Shown: positions 28,389 through 37,137 of the stretch, piece by piece
Numbering within the stretch: the first letter of the stretch is position 1
Layout of the letters: each line of letters begins with the position of its first letter
From: an uncultured Aquimarina sp.
Lineage (GTDB): Bacteria > Bacteroidota > Bacteroidia > Flavobacteriales > Flavobacteriaceae
Length of the DNA stretch: 64,000 bases
Reading direction: 5' to 3'
NCBI GenBank assembly: GCA_947498455.1
Contig: CANMKK010000014.1
Span: 1 to 64,000 of the forward strand
Notes under the pieces: generated by a model
What the model saw: only the letters and a program-made list of their open reading frames with translations
Databases searched by the model: none
What the model was told of the DNA's origin: nothing
Made by a program: the position numbers and the translations under genes

Positions 28389-29051
28389 ATGGCCTATATA
28401 CTTTGTATAGAAACCGCTACAACAAACTGCTCGGTTGCAATTGCTAAAGATGATAAAGTCATCTCATTGAAAGAAGATTATGATACTAAATATTCTCATG
28501 CAGAACGATTGCATAATTTTATAGATTTAGTGGTTACAGATTCCGGAATTACTTTGGCTGATTTAGATGCAGTTGCGATTAGTAAAGGACCTGGATCTTA
28601 TACTGGATTAAGAATTGGAGTTTCTGCGGCAAAGGGATTATGTTATGCCTTAGATATTCCTTTAATATCAGTGCCAACGTTGCATTCATTGGCTTTACAA
28701 GTACAACAAAATATGGGATTTGTAGTACCTATGTTAGATGCTCGAAGAATGGAAGTGTATTCTTCAGTATTTTCTAACAATCATGTGCAGATTAGACAAA
28801 CAGAAGCAGAAGTTTTGTCAGAAAACTCATTTCGGGATTATTTACAAAAAGGAAAAGTTTTTTTTATTGGAAATGGAGTAGCTAAATTTTTGGAAATCTG
28901 TGAAGATAATGAGAATGCAGAGTTTATTTTAAATAAATTGCCATCTGCAAATGAGATGGCAACTATAGGTTTTAGTAAATTTTTGAATAAAGAGTTTGAG
29001 GATGTTAGTTATTTTGACCCATACTACTTAAAAGACTTCGTGGCTGGTTAG
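28389..29051 (+). CDS. tsaB: tRNA t6A biosynthesis protein TsaB
   Basis: TsaB is the inactive ASKHA-fold partner of TsaD in making N6-threonylcarbamoyladenosine at position 37 of ANN-decoding tRNAs. The 220-residue length is normal. MAYILCIETATTNCSVAIAKD opens the protein, SHAERLHNFID and AVAISKGPGSYTGLRIGVSAAKGL are the core family motifs, and DPYYLKDFVAG closes it. A TATCTTTG -7-like box lies about 20 nt upstream. The last 47 bases overlap the 3' end of the minus-strand gene at 29005, so both strands code there. Confidence 0.95.
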   Translation: MAYILCIETATTNCSVAIAKDDKVISLKEDYDTKYSHAERLHNFIDLVVTDSGITLADLDAVAISKGPGSYTGLRIGVSAAKGLCYALDIPLISVPTLHSLALQVQQNMGFVVPMLDARRMEVYSSVFSNNHVQIRQTEAEVLSENSFRDYLQKGKVFFIGNGVAKFLEICEDNENAEFILNKLPSANEMATIGFSKFLNKEFEDVSYFDPYYLKDFVAG

Positions 29052-29718
29052 TATCCGTGTTTTTAATTGTATTATATCTTGATACCAGTCTAATTAGGTC
29101 TTCTTCTTTTCTAAGCCTTATTTTTTCCTTTTTGATATAATCTTTTAATTTATCCATTTCATCGCCAAGGACAGATAATAAATCTTTTTTCTTCATAGGT
29201 AACTCAATAATTATTCCATCCTCTTCGATATAGTATTTAGTGAGTTTTATAATTTTTCCTTCATTTTCGATCTCAGAATTGACAACTGAAGAGCCTTTTT
29301 TAGGGTCTATAATTTTCAAAGAGTACCTTTTATATATTTTATAATTTTGATTTAGTTCTACTAGAACATAATATCCATCTTGCCTAGACCCATTTCTGGT
29401 TGCAAATTCACAATAATAGAAATATTCGTCATCTATGCGAGCATGAGTAGTAGGCGATTTAATAATAGTAAACATTTCATTTCCTGTTTTTTTTAACTCT
29501 AGAGCGTCCGTAAAAATATTATACCTTAATTCTGCATCATATTTACTAGATTTTTCATCAATTACACTAGATTTTGTATAATTAAGGGTATGATATATAG
29601 ATCCTCTATATTCATCAAATGAATCAATTGATTCTGATTCTTCTTTTAGAGAAATCGGTAATTGAGCAAATATCATCGATGAAAAGAATAAAAATAAAAA
29701 TTGTGTAGCGATTTTCAT
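29005..29718 (-). CDS. Secreted protein of unknown function, paralog 1 of 3
   Basis: This 237-residue protein has a signal peptide (about 1-18, ending IFAQ). I do not recognise a named family. The mid part is beta-rich with KSPTTHARIDDEYFYYCEF. A YYIEEDG segment is followed by a basic helical tail, LPMKKKDLLSVLGDEMDKL and KEKIRLRKEEDLIRLVSRYN. The tail is reminiscent of secreted Bacteroidota proteins of unknown role; I infer no function. Its 3' end overlaps tsaB by 47 bp on the opposite strand, and the terminal SSMGQNN is shared with the paralogs, so the overlap is real. Confidence 0.8.
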   Translation of the reverse strand: MKIATQFLFLFFSSMIFAQLPISLKEESESIDSFDEYRGSIYHTLNYTKSSVIDEKSSKYDAELRYNIFTDALELKKTGNEMFTIIKSPTTHARIDDEYFYYCEFATRNGSRQDGYYVLVELNQNYKIYKRYSLKIIDPKKGSSVVNSEIENEGKIIKLTKYYIEEDGIIIELPMKKKDLLSVLGDEMDKLKDYIKKEKIRLRKEEDLIRLVSRYNTIKNTDTNQPRSLLSSMGQNN

Positions 29719-30091
29719 GTTGAGGCTGATTTTATATTAGTAAAATTACAAAAAAACTACGATAGTTTTAGTAATAACAGTAAAATAGATGGTATTTTTA
29801 CGAATAATTCAATTTTTTTATAATTTCATTGAAGTTAATTATTATAATTACGTGTTATTTTATCTTTTATTGATACTATTTTATTTGATATTAGTGATTG
29901 GCGTAAGTTTTTAGTCGATTAATTGTAGGAAAAAGATTTCAAATCTTTCAACACACTATTGTTATGGTTTTACCATAATAATGGTATGTTGGAAATCTTG
30001 TGCCAAGTTTCTATGGGATATGAGTTGTGTGAATAATTCATATTAAAGATTTGGGGCGTGCAAATAATTTATTGGCACCGCCAAAGGGTTT

Positions 30092-30256
30092 AATACGATT
30101 TACGCATAAAACTTTCGCGTATAGTTCGTTTCTTTTGCACTATATCTGCGTTATAAAATTGAACAATAGCTACTGCTATTCTTTAATTTTATGCCTTAAT
30201 CTAGCACAAAATAATTCAAACTCTTTATATGAACTTCTTATCCATAAATCATATAA
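30092..30256. repeat. ATACGATTTAYG inverted-end repeat, long form (copy b)
   Basis: This element starts TAATACGATTTACGCATAAAAC and ends CTTATCCATAAATCATATAA, so its ends are inverted copies of ATACGATTTAYG. Its flanks match the reverse complement of 63403-63491. It additionally holds an internal hairpin at about 30157-30190 (AATAGC-TACT-GCTATT extended by AT-rich arms). The short copy lacks this hairpin. The shape is like a small non-autonomous mobile element. Confidence 0.6.
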
Positions 30257-30426
30257 TTCAATTTAATACCATTTGTCATTTGAATTTACCGTAATAAAAT
30301 GTTCTTTTATGTGTCTCAATTTCGGAATAAAAATAAACCGTAGCCCAGCTATGCTTAATTTTTCTTCTTCATTGAAACAAAAAAACCTTTATTTTCTTTT
30401 CCAGTAAATTCAAACAACAACTGGTA

Positions 30427-30495
30427 TAACCATAATCCTTCTGGTTAAAACTTGTTCGTTTTTCGTTTTATCTGAGATGTTTTATAATCAAATTA
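30427..30495 (+). repeat. Dispersed repeat family 3, short form
   Basis: AACCATAATCCTTCTGGTT is followed by AAAACTTGTTCGTTTTTCG and CTGAGATGTTTTATAATCAA. The same text occurs at 32020-32168, but there it is split by about 75 extra bases carrying a hairpin. AACCA/TGGTT makes a small stem at the left end. Confidence 0.6.
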
Positions 30496-30603
30496 GTATA
30501 ATACCTCGAGACTTGCCTCGAAATTGAAAATATGTTTCCAACGAGTACTCTTTTCTTTAATTTATGTTTTCGGGAACTATTGATCCAATTTATAATATCA
30601 AGT

Positions 30604-30736
30604 CATTAGCATCCGAAGCTTTTGAATCAAGATCGCAAGGTTACTAGAAGTAGAGTCAATACAAAATGGCTGTCAGTGTATTGATTTTTAAAAAAAAAAG
30701 ATCACAACAAAAAAACTTTCGGATAGTTGTGATGAT
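30604..30736 (-). repeat. Dispersed intergenic repeat family 1, copy 4 (inverted)
   Basis: Read on the minus strand, the block begins ATCATCACAACTATCCGAAAG, like the start of copy 2, and ends with the core GCGATCTTGATTCAAAAGC and GGATGCTAATG. The middle is shorter than in copies 2 and 3. Confidence 0.7.
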
Positions 30737-30864
30737 ATCGCAGCATTTTTTTTGCGTGATGTATTTTTTAATCTTAAGTAGATTCTAATCATCTACTAGC
30801 TTTAGGTTTCTTATATATTAGAATGCTTTTTTAGAATTATTAATTAAAGAATTTTCGTGAAATA

Positions 30865-31575
30865 TTAGTTGCTAGAACTCATGCTGCTTAGGAGGCTTCT
30901 CGGTATGTTAGTATTGTGATTTTTAATGGTGTTATATCTAAATACCAGTCTTATAAGGTCTTCTTCTTTTCTAAGTCGTATTTTTTCTTTTTTGATGTAT
31001 TCTTTTAGTTTATCCATTTCATCACCTAAGACATATAATAGTTCTTTCTTTTTCATTGGTAATTCTAGAATAGCTCCCCCTTCTTCAATATAATATTTTG
31101 TCAATTTTATTATATTTCCAGGAGTTTCGGTTTCGGTATTTATGTTAGAATTATTTTTTCTTGGTTCTATAATCTTAAGTGAGTATTTTTTGTAGATTCT
31201 GTATTGTTCATTAAGATCTACCAAGACATAATATCCCGATCTTTTTGCTCCCCTTCGGGTTTTGAATTCACAATAATAGAAATATTCATCATCAATCCTG
31301 GCATGAGTAGTAGGGGATTTGGCTACATGGAATAATTGAGTTCCTTTTTTGAACTCTAAAGCATCAGAAAAAATATTGTATCTTAATTTTGCATCATATT
31401 TTCCAGATTTTTCATCTATTATACTGGAGTTCGTATATCTAAGAGTGTTATAAATTGATCCTTTATATGTGTCAAATGAATCATTTGATTCCGATAGTTT
31501 TGTTAAAGAAGTCGGTATCTGTGCAAAAATAACGGATGAAATAAATAAAAATATATAGCATACTATAGTGTTCAT
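30865..31575 (-). CDS. Secreted protein of unknown function, paralog 2 of 3
   Basis: This 236-residue protein is clearly homologous along its whole length to the genes at 29005 and 32531. It has a signal peptide ending IFAQ, the segment GSIYNTLRYTNSSIIDEKSG, the conserved KSPTTHARIDDEYFYYCEF, and the helical tail KKKELLYVLGDEMDKLKEY with RLRKEEDLIRLVFRYN. It ends SLLSSMSSSN. It is more like paralog 3 than paralog 1, sharing for example the SLTKLSESNDSF type of start and IIEPRK. There is no catalytic motif and no membrane segment beyond the signal. Function is unknown; the product is probably exported to the periplasm or surface. Confidence 0.8.
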   Translation of the reverse strand: MNTIVCYIFLFISSVIFAQIPTSLTKLSESNDSFDTYKGSIYNTLRYTNSSIIDEKSGKYDAKLRYNIFSDALEFKKGTQLFHVAKSPTTHARIDDEYFYYCEFKTRRGAKRSGYYVLVDLNEQYRIYKKYSLKIIEPRKNNSNINTETETPGNIIKLTKYYIEEGGAILELPMKKKELLYVLGDEMDKLKEYIKKEKIRLRKEEDLIRLVFRYNTIKNHNTNIPRSLLSSMSSSN

Positions 31576-32019
31576 ATTTGCATGGTTTAATTTAGGATAA
31601 ATTACAAAAAAATTAATATAAATTTATAAAAGCATATTATTTTTTGCTTTTTTTTCAATATAATTGATTTATTTTCATTTATTGTCAATTTTTATTCATG
31701 CTATTAGCTAATTTTTTGAGTATTTTTTATATTTTATTTATGGTAAAACAGTATTTTTGAAATAAATCGTGTTATTGTTTTGTAAGAAAAAGCCTATTTT
31801 TTATAAAAAATCTAAGTTTAACTTGGTTGATGACCTATGAAGTTTTTTTAATAGTTGTAGTCAATTGTTTTTTAAGTTTTTATGATACTTCGTTTCAGAT
31901 CGTTATGTAAAAAAAATACATGCTCACGATGTTATTAGTTTTAAAGAATTTAATGTTATGGGTTTGAATCGTGATCTTTCTTACTGTAAAATAAAGCACC
32001 TGATACATATAGTACCAAT

Positions 32020-32168
32020 TTAACCATAATACTTCTGGTTACAACTTGTTCATTTTTCGTTTTATTTTCTTAATCATATTTCCCATAGCTAAGGCTATGA
32101 AAATAATCATAGCGGCATAAATCAAAAAAGCAACTTCGTTTTGTCTGAGATGTTTTTATAATCAAATT
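32020..32168 (+). repeat. Dispersed repeat family 3, long form with internal hairpin
   Basis: This copy shares both flanks with 30427-30495 but contains an extra block with the hairpin CATAGC-TAAG-GCTATG at 32083-32098, followed by CATAGCGGCATAAATC. It runs directly into family 1 copy 5. Confidence 0.6.
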
Positions 32169-32297
32169 GTAAAGCATTCTTGAAACATAATTCAATACTT
32201 AGTGCGGATTGAAAATACAATATACTGAGATTCATTTTGTCTTGACTCTTGTTTATAGTAGCACGGTTAGCTTGATTAAAAGTTTGTGTTGCTAATG
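32165..32297 (+). repeat. Dispersed intergenic repeat family 1, copy 5
   Basis: This copy resembles copy 1: TAAAGCATTCTTGAAACATA, GAGATTCATTTTGTCTTGAC and CTTGATTAAAAGTTTGTG followed by TGCTAATG. The core has decayed, with the GCGAT part changed. Confidence 0.65.
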
Positions 32298-32530
32298 TAG
32301 TTATGTAAATGAATTAGTAATGTCCGATATGGATTAAAGATTGCTATCGTTTCAAGAAATAAGACTAATTTTTAGAACTATAAAGTGTGATACTTTAATT
32401 AATTCATGTTGAAAAGTAACTTGTTAAAAATATAAACTCTTCAGGCAAAAGAATTGATGGATACTTTATTCTATAAAGCGTCACAAAGTTCTAATTTATT
32501 TTATCGGAGAATAAATAATTAAATAAAAAA

Positions 32531-33241
32531 TTAGTTATTTTGGCTCATACTGCTTATAAGACTTCTTGATTGATTAGGGTCTGTGTTTTTGATAGCATTG
32601 TATTTTGATACAAGTCTAATAAGGTCTTCTTCTTTTCTGAGTCTAATTTTCTCCTTTTTAATATATGCTTTTAATTTGTCCATTTCATCACCCAGAACAT
32701 ATAGTAATTCTTTCTTTTTCATAGGTAGCTCCATGATAGCCCCTTCTTCTTCAATATAATATTTTGTCTGTTTTATGATATTACCCGGAGCTTCAATTTC
32801 TGCACTTATATTAGAGTTGCTTTTTCTTGGCTCTATAATTTTAAGTATATATCTCTTGTAGATTCTATAATGTTCATTTAGTTCTACAAGTACGTAATAT
32901 CCATGTCTTTTTGTACCGCTGCGAGTTGTGAATTCACAATAATAGAAATACTCATCACTTATTCTGGCATGTGTAGTGGGAGATTTTATGACATTAAATA
33001 ATTCGTTTCCTTTTTTAAATTCTAAAGCATCAGAAAAGATATTGTATCTAAGCTCTACATCGTATTTCCCTGATTTTTCATTTATAACACTTGCATTAGT
33101 ATATCCAAGAGTATTATATATAGATCCTTTGTAGTCATCAAACGAATCATTAGATTCTGTTAGTTTAATTAAGGATGCAGGAAGTTGTGCAAAAATAACC
33201 GGTGAAATTAACAAAAATATATAACGTACTATGGTGCTCAT
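32531..33241 (-). CDS. Secreted protein of unknown function, paralog 3 of 3
   Basis: This 236-residue homolog of the two preceding minus-strand genes has a signal peptide ending IFAQ, then GSIYNTLGYTNASVINEKSG and the core KSPTTHARISDEYFYYCEF. The helical tail reads KKKELLYVLGDEMDKLKAY and RLRKEEDLIRLVSKYN, and the end is SLISSMSQNN. Its last 55 bases are very similar to those of paralog 1, which also encode the end of tsaB on the other strand. The motif ATGGCAAAACCGTAT lies 166 bp upstream of the start. Function is unknown. Confidence 0.8.
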   Translation of the reverse strand: MSTIVRYIFLLISPVIFAQLPASLIKLTESNDSFDDYKGSIYNTLGYTNASVINEKSGKYDVELRYNIFSDALEFKKGNELFNVIKSPTTHARISDEYFYYCEFTTRSGTKRHGYYVLVELNEHYRIYKRYILKIIEPRKSNSNISAEIEAPGNIIKQTKYYIEEEGAIMELPMKKKELLYVLGDEMDKLKAYIKKEKIRLRKEEDLIRLVSKYNAIKNTDPNQSRSLISSMSQNN

Positions 33242-33460
33242 AATTGTGTAAGTTTTATTAGGAATAAAGTACTTAAAAATTACATAATACTGAAAAATTT
33301 ATCCTTAAATAACTATATTTTTGAGAATAATTTGCTTTTTGTTGTTTTTTGTAAAATATTCTTAAAAATTATAGTGATTTTTTTAAAGATATCGCATAGT
33401 TTTATTATGGCAAAACCGTATTTTAGACTAGATAGAGGTGCTTTTATCGTGTGAAAAAGA

Positions 33461-35566
33461 CTACTTAATTAGTTTAATTGACTGATTTACATCTTCTAAA
33501 GGATATTTACATGAATTATCTACGCATATATAGATTAAAGTTTTGTTGTCTACATATCTATGTTTTAACAATGGAGCTTCGGAAGGTAGTTCACTTCCGG
33601 CCATTAGTTTGTTTGGGATATATGTGGTGTTGATTTTCTTAGTTTTAGATTGTAATTCTTTCCCAACAATCACTATTTCATAAAATTTGTCTGAGTAATT
33701 AAGCATAAGGTCTAGCCAGTTTGAATAACCAGAAGGGTACGATTCAATTTGTGGTTTAATGATGTGTGCCATATTTTTACTTGTTTCTAAATACTTTTTA
33801 TTGTCTGTATAATGATAGAGTAAGAATAAATTCTTAGCCATAATAGAATTAGAAGCCGGTATTACATTGTCAGTATATTCAATAGTTCTAGAAATAAGTT
33901 TTGGGTCTAAGTTAGAGGTAAAGTAAAATAAATTCTTTTCCGGATTATAGAAGTGTTCAAAAGCATAGTTAGATAATTTTTCTGATATGGTTAGCCATTG
34001 TGGATCAAAAGTAGTTTGGTATAGCATAATAAATGCCTCTATAACTGCGGCATAGTCTTCTAAATATCCATTGATGGTACTTTTTCCGTCTTTATAATTA
34101 TGAAATAATGAATTGTCCGATTTCATTTGTTTGTTTTTTATGAAGTTCGCATTTCGTAGCGCGGCTTCTAAAAACTGTTCATCATTAAATACGCGATAGG
34201 CATCAAGATATCCTTTTAACATTAAGGCATTCCATGATGTTAGTGTTTTGTCATCTAGTCTTGGTCTGTCACGTTTTTCTCTTTCTTTGAGTAAAATTTT
34301 CTTCCATTGGCTGATTTTTTGAATAAGTTCATTATTATCAATGCCTTCATTTTTAATAAATGTTTTGTTATCGCTTTTTCGAATCAAGACATAGTTATTC
34401 TTCTCCCAATGGCCATAGGAGTTTATGTTGTAGTATTTAGAAAACAGTTCGTAATCATTACCTAATATTTTGGAGAGCTCTTTTTTATTCCATGCATAAA
34501 AGGCCCCTTCTTCTAGTTCTCCTAACTCTGTTTTACTATCCGCATCAAGAGATGAGTAAAAAGCTCCTTCGGTATTGGTAAGTTCTCTAGAGACAAACTC
34601 TAAAGTCTCATAAACAACATTTTTAAACCAAGGATTTTTGGTTGCAAGATAGGCATCGGAATATAGACTTACTAATTGTGCATTGTCATAAAGCATTTTT
34701 TCAAAATGAGGAATGTGCCATTTCGCATCCGTAGAATACCGAGAAAACCCACCGCCAACATGGTCGTAAACTCCTCCAAATGATATTTTTGTAAGTGAGT
34801 TAGTAACATATTTAAGTAATTCATCGTTTTTACTCTGATGCGCATATCGCAATAAAAAGTGATAATTATTAGGCATCATAAATTTTGGTACATGTTGGGT
34901 TCCGCCATTTTCATGGTCAAAATTACGACCCCATTCTTGTACAGAAGATGAAATAAAATCGGTATCGAAGCTTCTGTCATCTATATTAATTTCTATAATA
35001 TCTGTCTCTTTGATGCCTTGCTCCAGTTTGTCGGCGTATTCTATAAGTTTTTCGGATTGAGTATTGTATAAGTCAGAAACTTGTTTTAAAGTTTCTATCC
35101 ACTTGTCTTTTGGGAAATATGTGCCTCCCCAAACCGGTCTTCCATCGGGAAGTGTTATCATGTGTAAGGGCCAACCACCGCTACCAGTCATTAACTGTAA
35201 GGCATTCATGTATACTTGGTCTATGTCCGGACGTTCCTCCCTATCTACTTTTATAGAAATAAAGTTTTTATTCATTAATTCGGCTACCTGAGGGTTTTCA
35301 AAACTTTCATGCTCCATTACATGACACCAATGACAAGCAGCATAGCCTATACTAACTATAATGAGTTTATTTTCTTTTGTAGCTTGTTGTAGTGCGTTTT
35401 CGTTCCAGGGCTTCCAATTAACTGGATTGTGAGCATGTTGTAGCAGGTATGGACTTGTTTCCTGAATCAAATCATTCGTATATTGATGTTGCTCCATAGG
35501 TGGTTGGTTTTGATTGGTGCATCGAACAAAGAGGAAACTTGCAATACAAATAAATAGATATTTCAC
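33461..35566 (-). CDS. YyaL-type thioredoxin-domain lipoprotein (DUF255)
   Basis: This 701-residue protein has an N-terminal signal with a Cys at residue 16. The preceding Arg makes the lipobox weak. The DUF255 thioredoxin-like domain (about 30-190) contains [19 protein letters not shown] and a redox motif C78-H-W-C81, followed by [17 protein letters not shown]. The rest is an alpha/alpha-toroid like the six-hairpin glycosidases, with [20 protein letters not shown] and [20 protein letters not shown]. The family is conserved from bacteria to human SPATA20, but its substrate is not established. It is a single gene on the minus strand. Confidence 0.9.
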   Translation of the reverse strand: MKYLFICIASFLFVRCTNQNQPPMEQHQYTNDLIQETSPYLLQHAHNPVNWKPWNENALQQATKENKLIIVSIGYAACHWCHVMEHESFENPQVAELMNKNFISIKVDREERPDIDQVYMNALQLMTGSGGWPLHMITLPDGRPVWGGTYFPKDKWIETLKQVSDLYNTQSEKLIEYADKLEQGIKETDIIEINIDDRSFDTDFISSSVQEWGRNFDHENGGTQHVPKFMMPNNYHFLLRYAHQSKNDELLKYVTNSLTKISFGGVYDHVGGGFSRYSTDAKWHIPHFEKMLYDNAQLVSLYSDAYLATKNPWFKNVVYETLEFVSRELTNTEGAFYSSLDADSKTELGELEEGAFYAWNKKELSKILGNDYELFSKYYNINSYGHWEKNNYVLIRKSDNKTFIKNEGIDNNELIQKISQWKKILLKEREKRDRPRLDDKTLTSWNALMLKGYLDAYRVFNDEQFLEAALRNANFIKNKQMKSDNSLFHNYKDGKSTINGYLEDYAAVIEAFIMLYQTTFDPQWLTISEKLSNYAFEHFYNPEKNLFYFTSNLDPKLISRTIEYTDNVIPASNSIMAKNLFLLYHYTDNKKYLETSKNMAHIIKPQIESYPSGYSNWLDLMLNYSDKFYEIVIVGKELQSKTKKINTTYIPNKLMAGSELPSEAPLLKHRYVDNKTLIYICVDNSCKYPLEDVNQSIKLIK

Positions 35567-35598
35567 TAGACTATATTTTTGATAAAGTCTAAAAATAT

Positions 35599-35628
35599 AA
35601 AAAGCATCCGCGATAACGAATGCTTTTT
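35599..35628 (-). terminator. Terminator downstream of the dodecin gene
   Basis: AAAAAGCAT pairs with ATGCTTTTT around a GC-containing loop. On the minus strand the hairpin is followed by a T-rich tail. It lies between the dodecin and YyaL-type genes. Confidence 0.75.
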
Positions 35629-35649
35629 AAAATTAAAATAGTTTTCTAA

Positions 35650-35850
35650 TTACTTTATCTCAAAAGAAATTTTAAGATTTACTCTAAATTCCGTCACTTC
35701 ATCATCTTTTACAACCACACTTTGGTCAGCAACCCACGCAGATCTAATGTTTTTTACTGTTTTGCTTGCCTGCTTTACTGCTATTTTAGTAGCATCTTCC
35801 CAGCTTTTTTCAGAGTTAGCTAATACTTCTATAACTTTAACAATTGCCAT
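35650..35850 (-). CDS. Dodecin family flavin-binding protein
   Basis: Dodecins are small dodecameric proteins that store or buffer flavins in the cytoplasm. The 66-residue length is normal. VIEVLANSEKSWEDATKIAVKQ includes the conserved segment before the helix. SKTVKNIRSAWVADQSVVV carries the Trp expected to stack on the flavin ring. A three-stranded sheet ends FRVNLKISFEIK. A terminator follows. The neighbouring Nfu-type gene lies 128 bp upstream on the same strand, but co-transcription is uncertain. Confidence 0.92.
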   Translation of the reverse strand: MAIVKVIEVLANSEKSWEDATKIAVKQASKTVKNIRSAWVADQSVVVKDDEVTEFRVNLKISFEIK

Positions 35851-35978
35851 TTTAATAATTTTAAGGTTAATGATTTATATAAAGAGTACCTAATATACGA
35901 GATACTTCTCTTTTTATAAAACTATATCTCCTATTATTTTGGGAAGATTAACGATGACGGTATATATTTTTCGATAAA

Positions 35979-36890
35979 CTACCCGTTTATGGCCTCTACA
36001 GTGGCGACTTTGTCCTTTAGCATTTCTTTGAGCATATTTTCGATGCCATTTTTTAATGTGAAAGTAGAAGAAGGGCATCCGCTACAAGCTCCTTGTAAAA
36101 TTACTTTTACCGCTTTGCTTTCCGGGTCATAAGAATCGAAGAGGATGTTACCACCATCACTAGCTACGGCTGGTTTAATATATTCTTCAATAATATTTAC
36201 AATATCCTTGGAGACATCATCGAGTTTATCAAAATCATTATCAGCTTGTTTTTCTGTAGCTTGTTTAGAAGAAGTTGCATTAGCAGTAAGTACTTCTTTC
36301 CCTTCTTCTAGGTATTCTCTTAAGAATTCTCGAATTTCTAATGTAATTTCATTCCAATCAGCCATATCATATTTATTGATTGAAATATAATTTTCATCAA
36401 TATAGACTTCCTTTACAAAAGGGAAGTGAAATAGTTTTTCGGCCAATGGAGCTTCTTTAGTGTCATCTATAGATTTAAATTCTTGACCACTAGTGACTAA
36501 TTTTTTATTAGCTACGAATTTTAACACAGAAGGATTAGGAGTACTTTCCGAATAAATTGTTATAGGTACTTTTTTAGTAGATTCGGATTCATGAACAACC
36601 GGTTGTCCACTTTTTAAATATGCTTTAATTTGTTCTGCAACTTCATCTTGTACATCTGCCCAGTCTACAATATCATATTTATCAATAGCCACAAAGTTTT
36701 GTGCGATAAATACCCTCCTTACGAATGGTAGGTAAAATAACTGTTGTGCTAGTGGCGAATTTTTTGCTTGATCAATATTGTCAAATTCGTAACTAGTGTG
36801 CTGAGTAAGAAAGTAATTAGCCTCGAATTTAGTAATACTTGAATTGGAAGTAGGTTCTATTTTTACTTCAAAATTCTTTTCCATAATCAT
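35979..36890 (-). CDS. NifU/Nfu-type iron-sulfur scaffold with two N-terminal repeats
   Basis: Nfu proteins carry Fe-S clusters to target enzymes. The 303-residue protein has two related N-terminal Nfu_N-like units (about 8-95 and 108-195). Both contain a PF V-x-x-V-(F/Y)-I pattern and D-Y/M-A/V-DW. A short linker follows, then the C-terminal NifU domain (about 225-300) with DGGNILFDSYD and the cluster ligands C269 and C272 in ACSGCPSSTFTLKNGIE. A second ATG at 36884 may be the real start; it changes only two residues. Confidence 0.92.
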   Translation of the reverse strand: MIMEKNFEVKIEPTSNSSITKFEANYFLTQHTSYEFDNIDQAKNSPLAQQLFYLPFVRRVFIAQNFVAIDKYDIVDWADVQDEVAEQIKAYLKSGQPVVHESESTKKVPITIYSESTPNPSVLKFVANKKLVTSGQEFKSIDDTKEAPLAEKLFHFPFVKEVYIDENYISINKYDMADWNEITLEIREFLREYLEEGKEVLTANATSSKQATEKQADNDFDKLDDVSKDIVNIIEEYIKPAVASDGGNILFDSYDPESKAVKVILQGACSGCPSSTFTLKNGIENMLKEMLKDKVATVEAING

Positions 36891-37137
36891 ATTTTTGACA
36901 AATTTACTAAAAAGTAATACGATATTATTAGGGATAAGTGGATTATGATTGTTTATTTAATTGAACAAAAAAAGAGTGAAGTGTATGTTCTGGTAAAAAG
37001 TTATATCTTTGGGGGCTGGAATAATTTGTATTTTTTTGGAACAAAGAAATATTTAAAGCCCTACAATATATGCAGGATTATACAGTTTATATTGAAATAA
37101 TTGAACTGTTTTTTCTGTAAAAACTTAACGCCTCATA

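Larger units (their letters stand above)
29719..30864. other. Repeat-rich 1.1-kb spacer without a gene
   Basis: No convincing gene lies here. It holds a palindrome ATGGTTTTACCAT (29964-29976), an inverted-end repeat (30092-30256), a family 3 repeat (30427-30495) and an inverted family 1 repeat (30604-30736). The single open frame of about 71 codons at 30051-30266 runs through a repeat and is not believed to be a gene. Confidence 0.7.
31576..32530. other. Repeat-rich 0.95-kb spacer without a gene
   Basis: No open frame of coding quality is seen. The part next to paralog 2 (31576-31900) is very AT-rich and contains ATGGTAAAACAGTAT at 31740. A family 3 long-form repeat (32020-32168) and a family 1 copy (32165-32297) follow and abut one another. 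The remaining 230 bp before paralog 3 show nothing I can name. Confidence 0.7.

Noticed and set aside
29964-29996. TGGTATG at 29982 as a fourth sigma-54-like site
   Set aside because: The required TTG at the right spacing is absent (TTGG-AAA follows) and there is no plus-strand gene behind it.
30051-30266. Open frame of about 71 codons in the spacer between paralogs 1 and 2
   Set aside because: It runs through the inverted-end repeat and its hairpin. The 63403 copy of the repeat does not keep the frame, and no start signal or family is seen.
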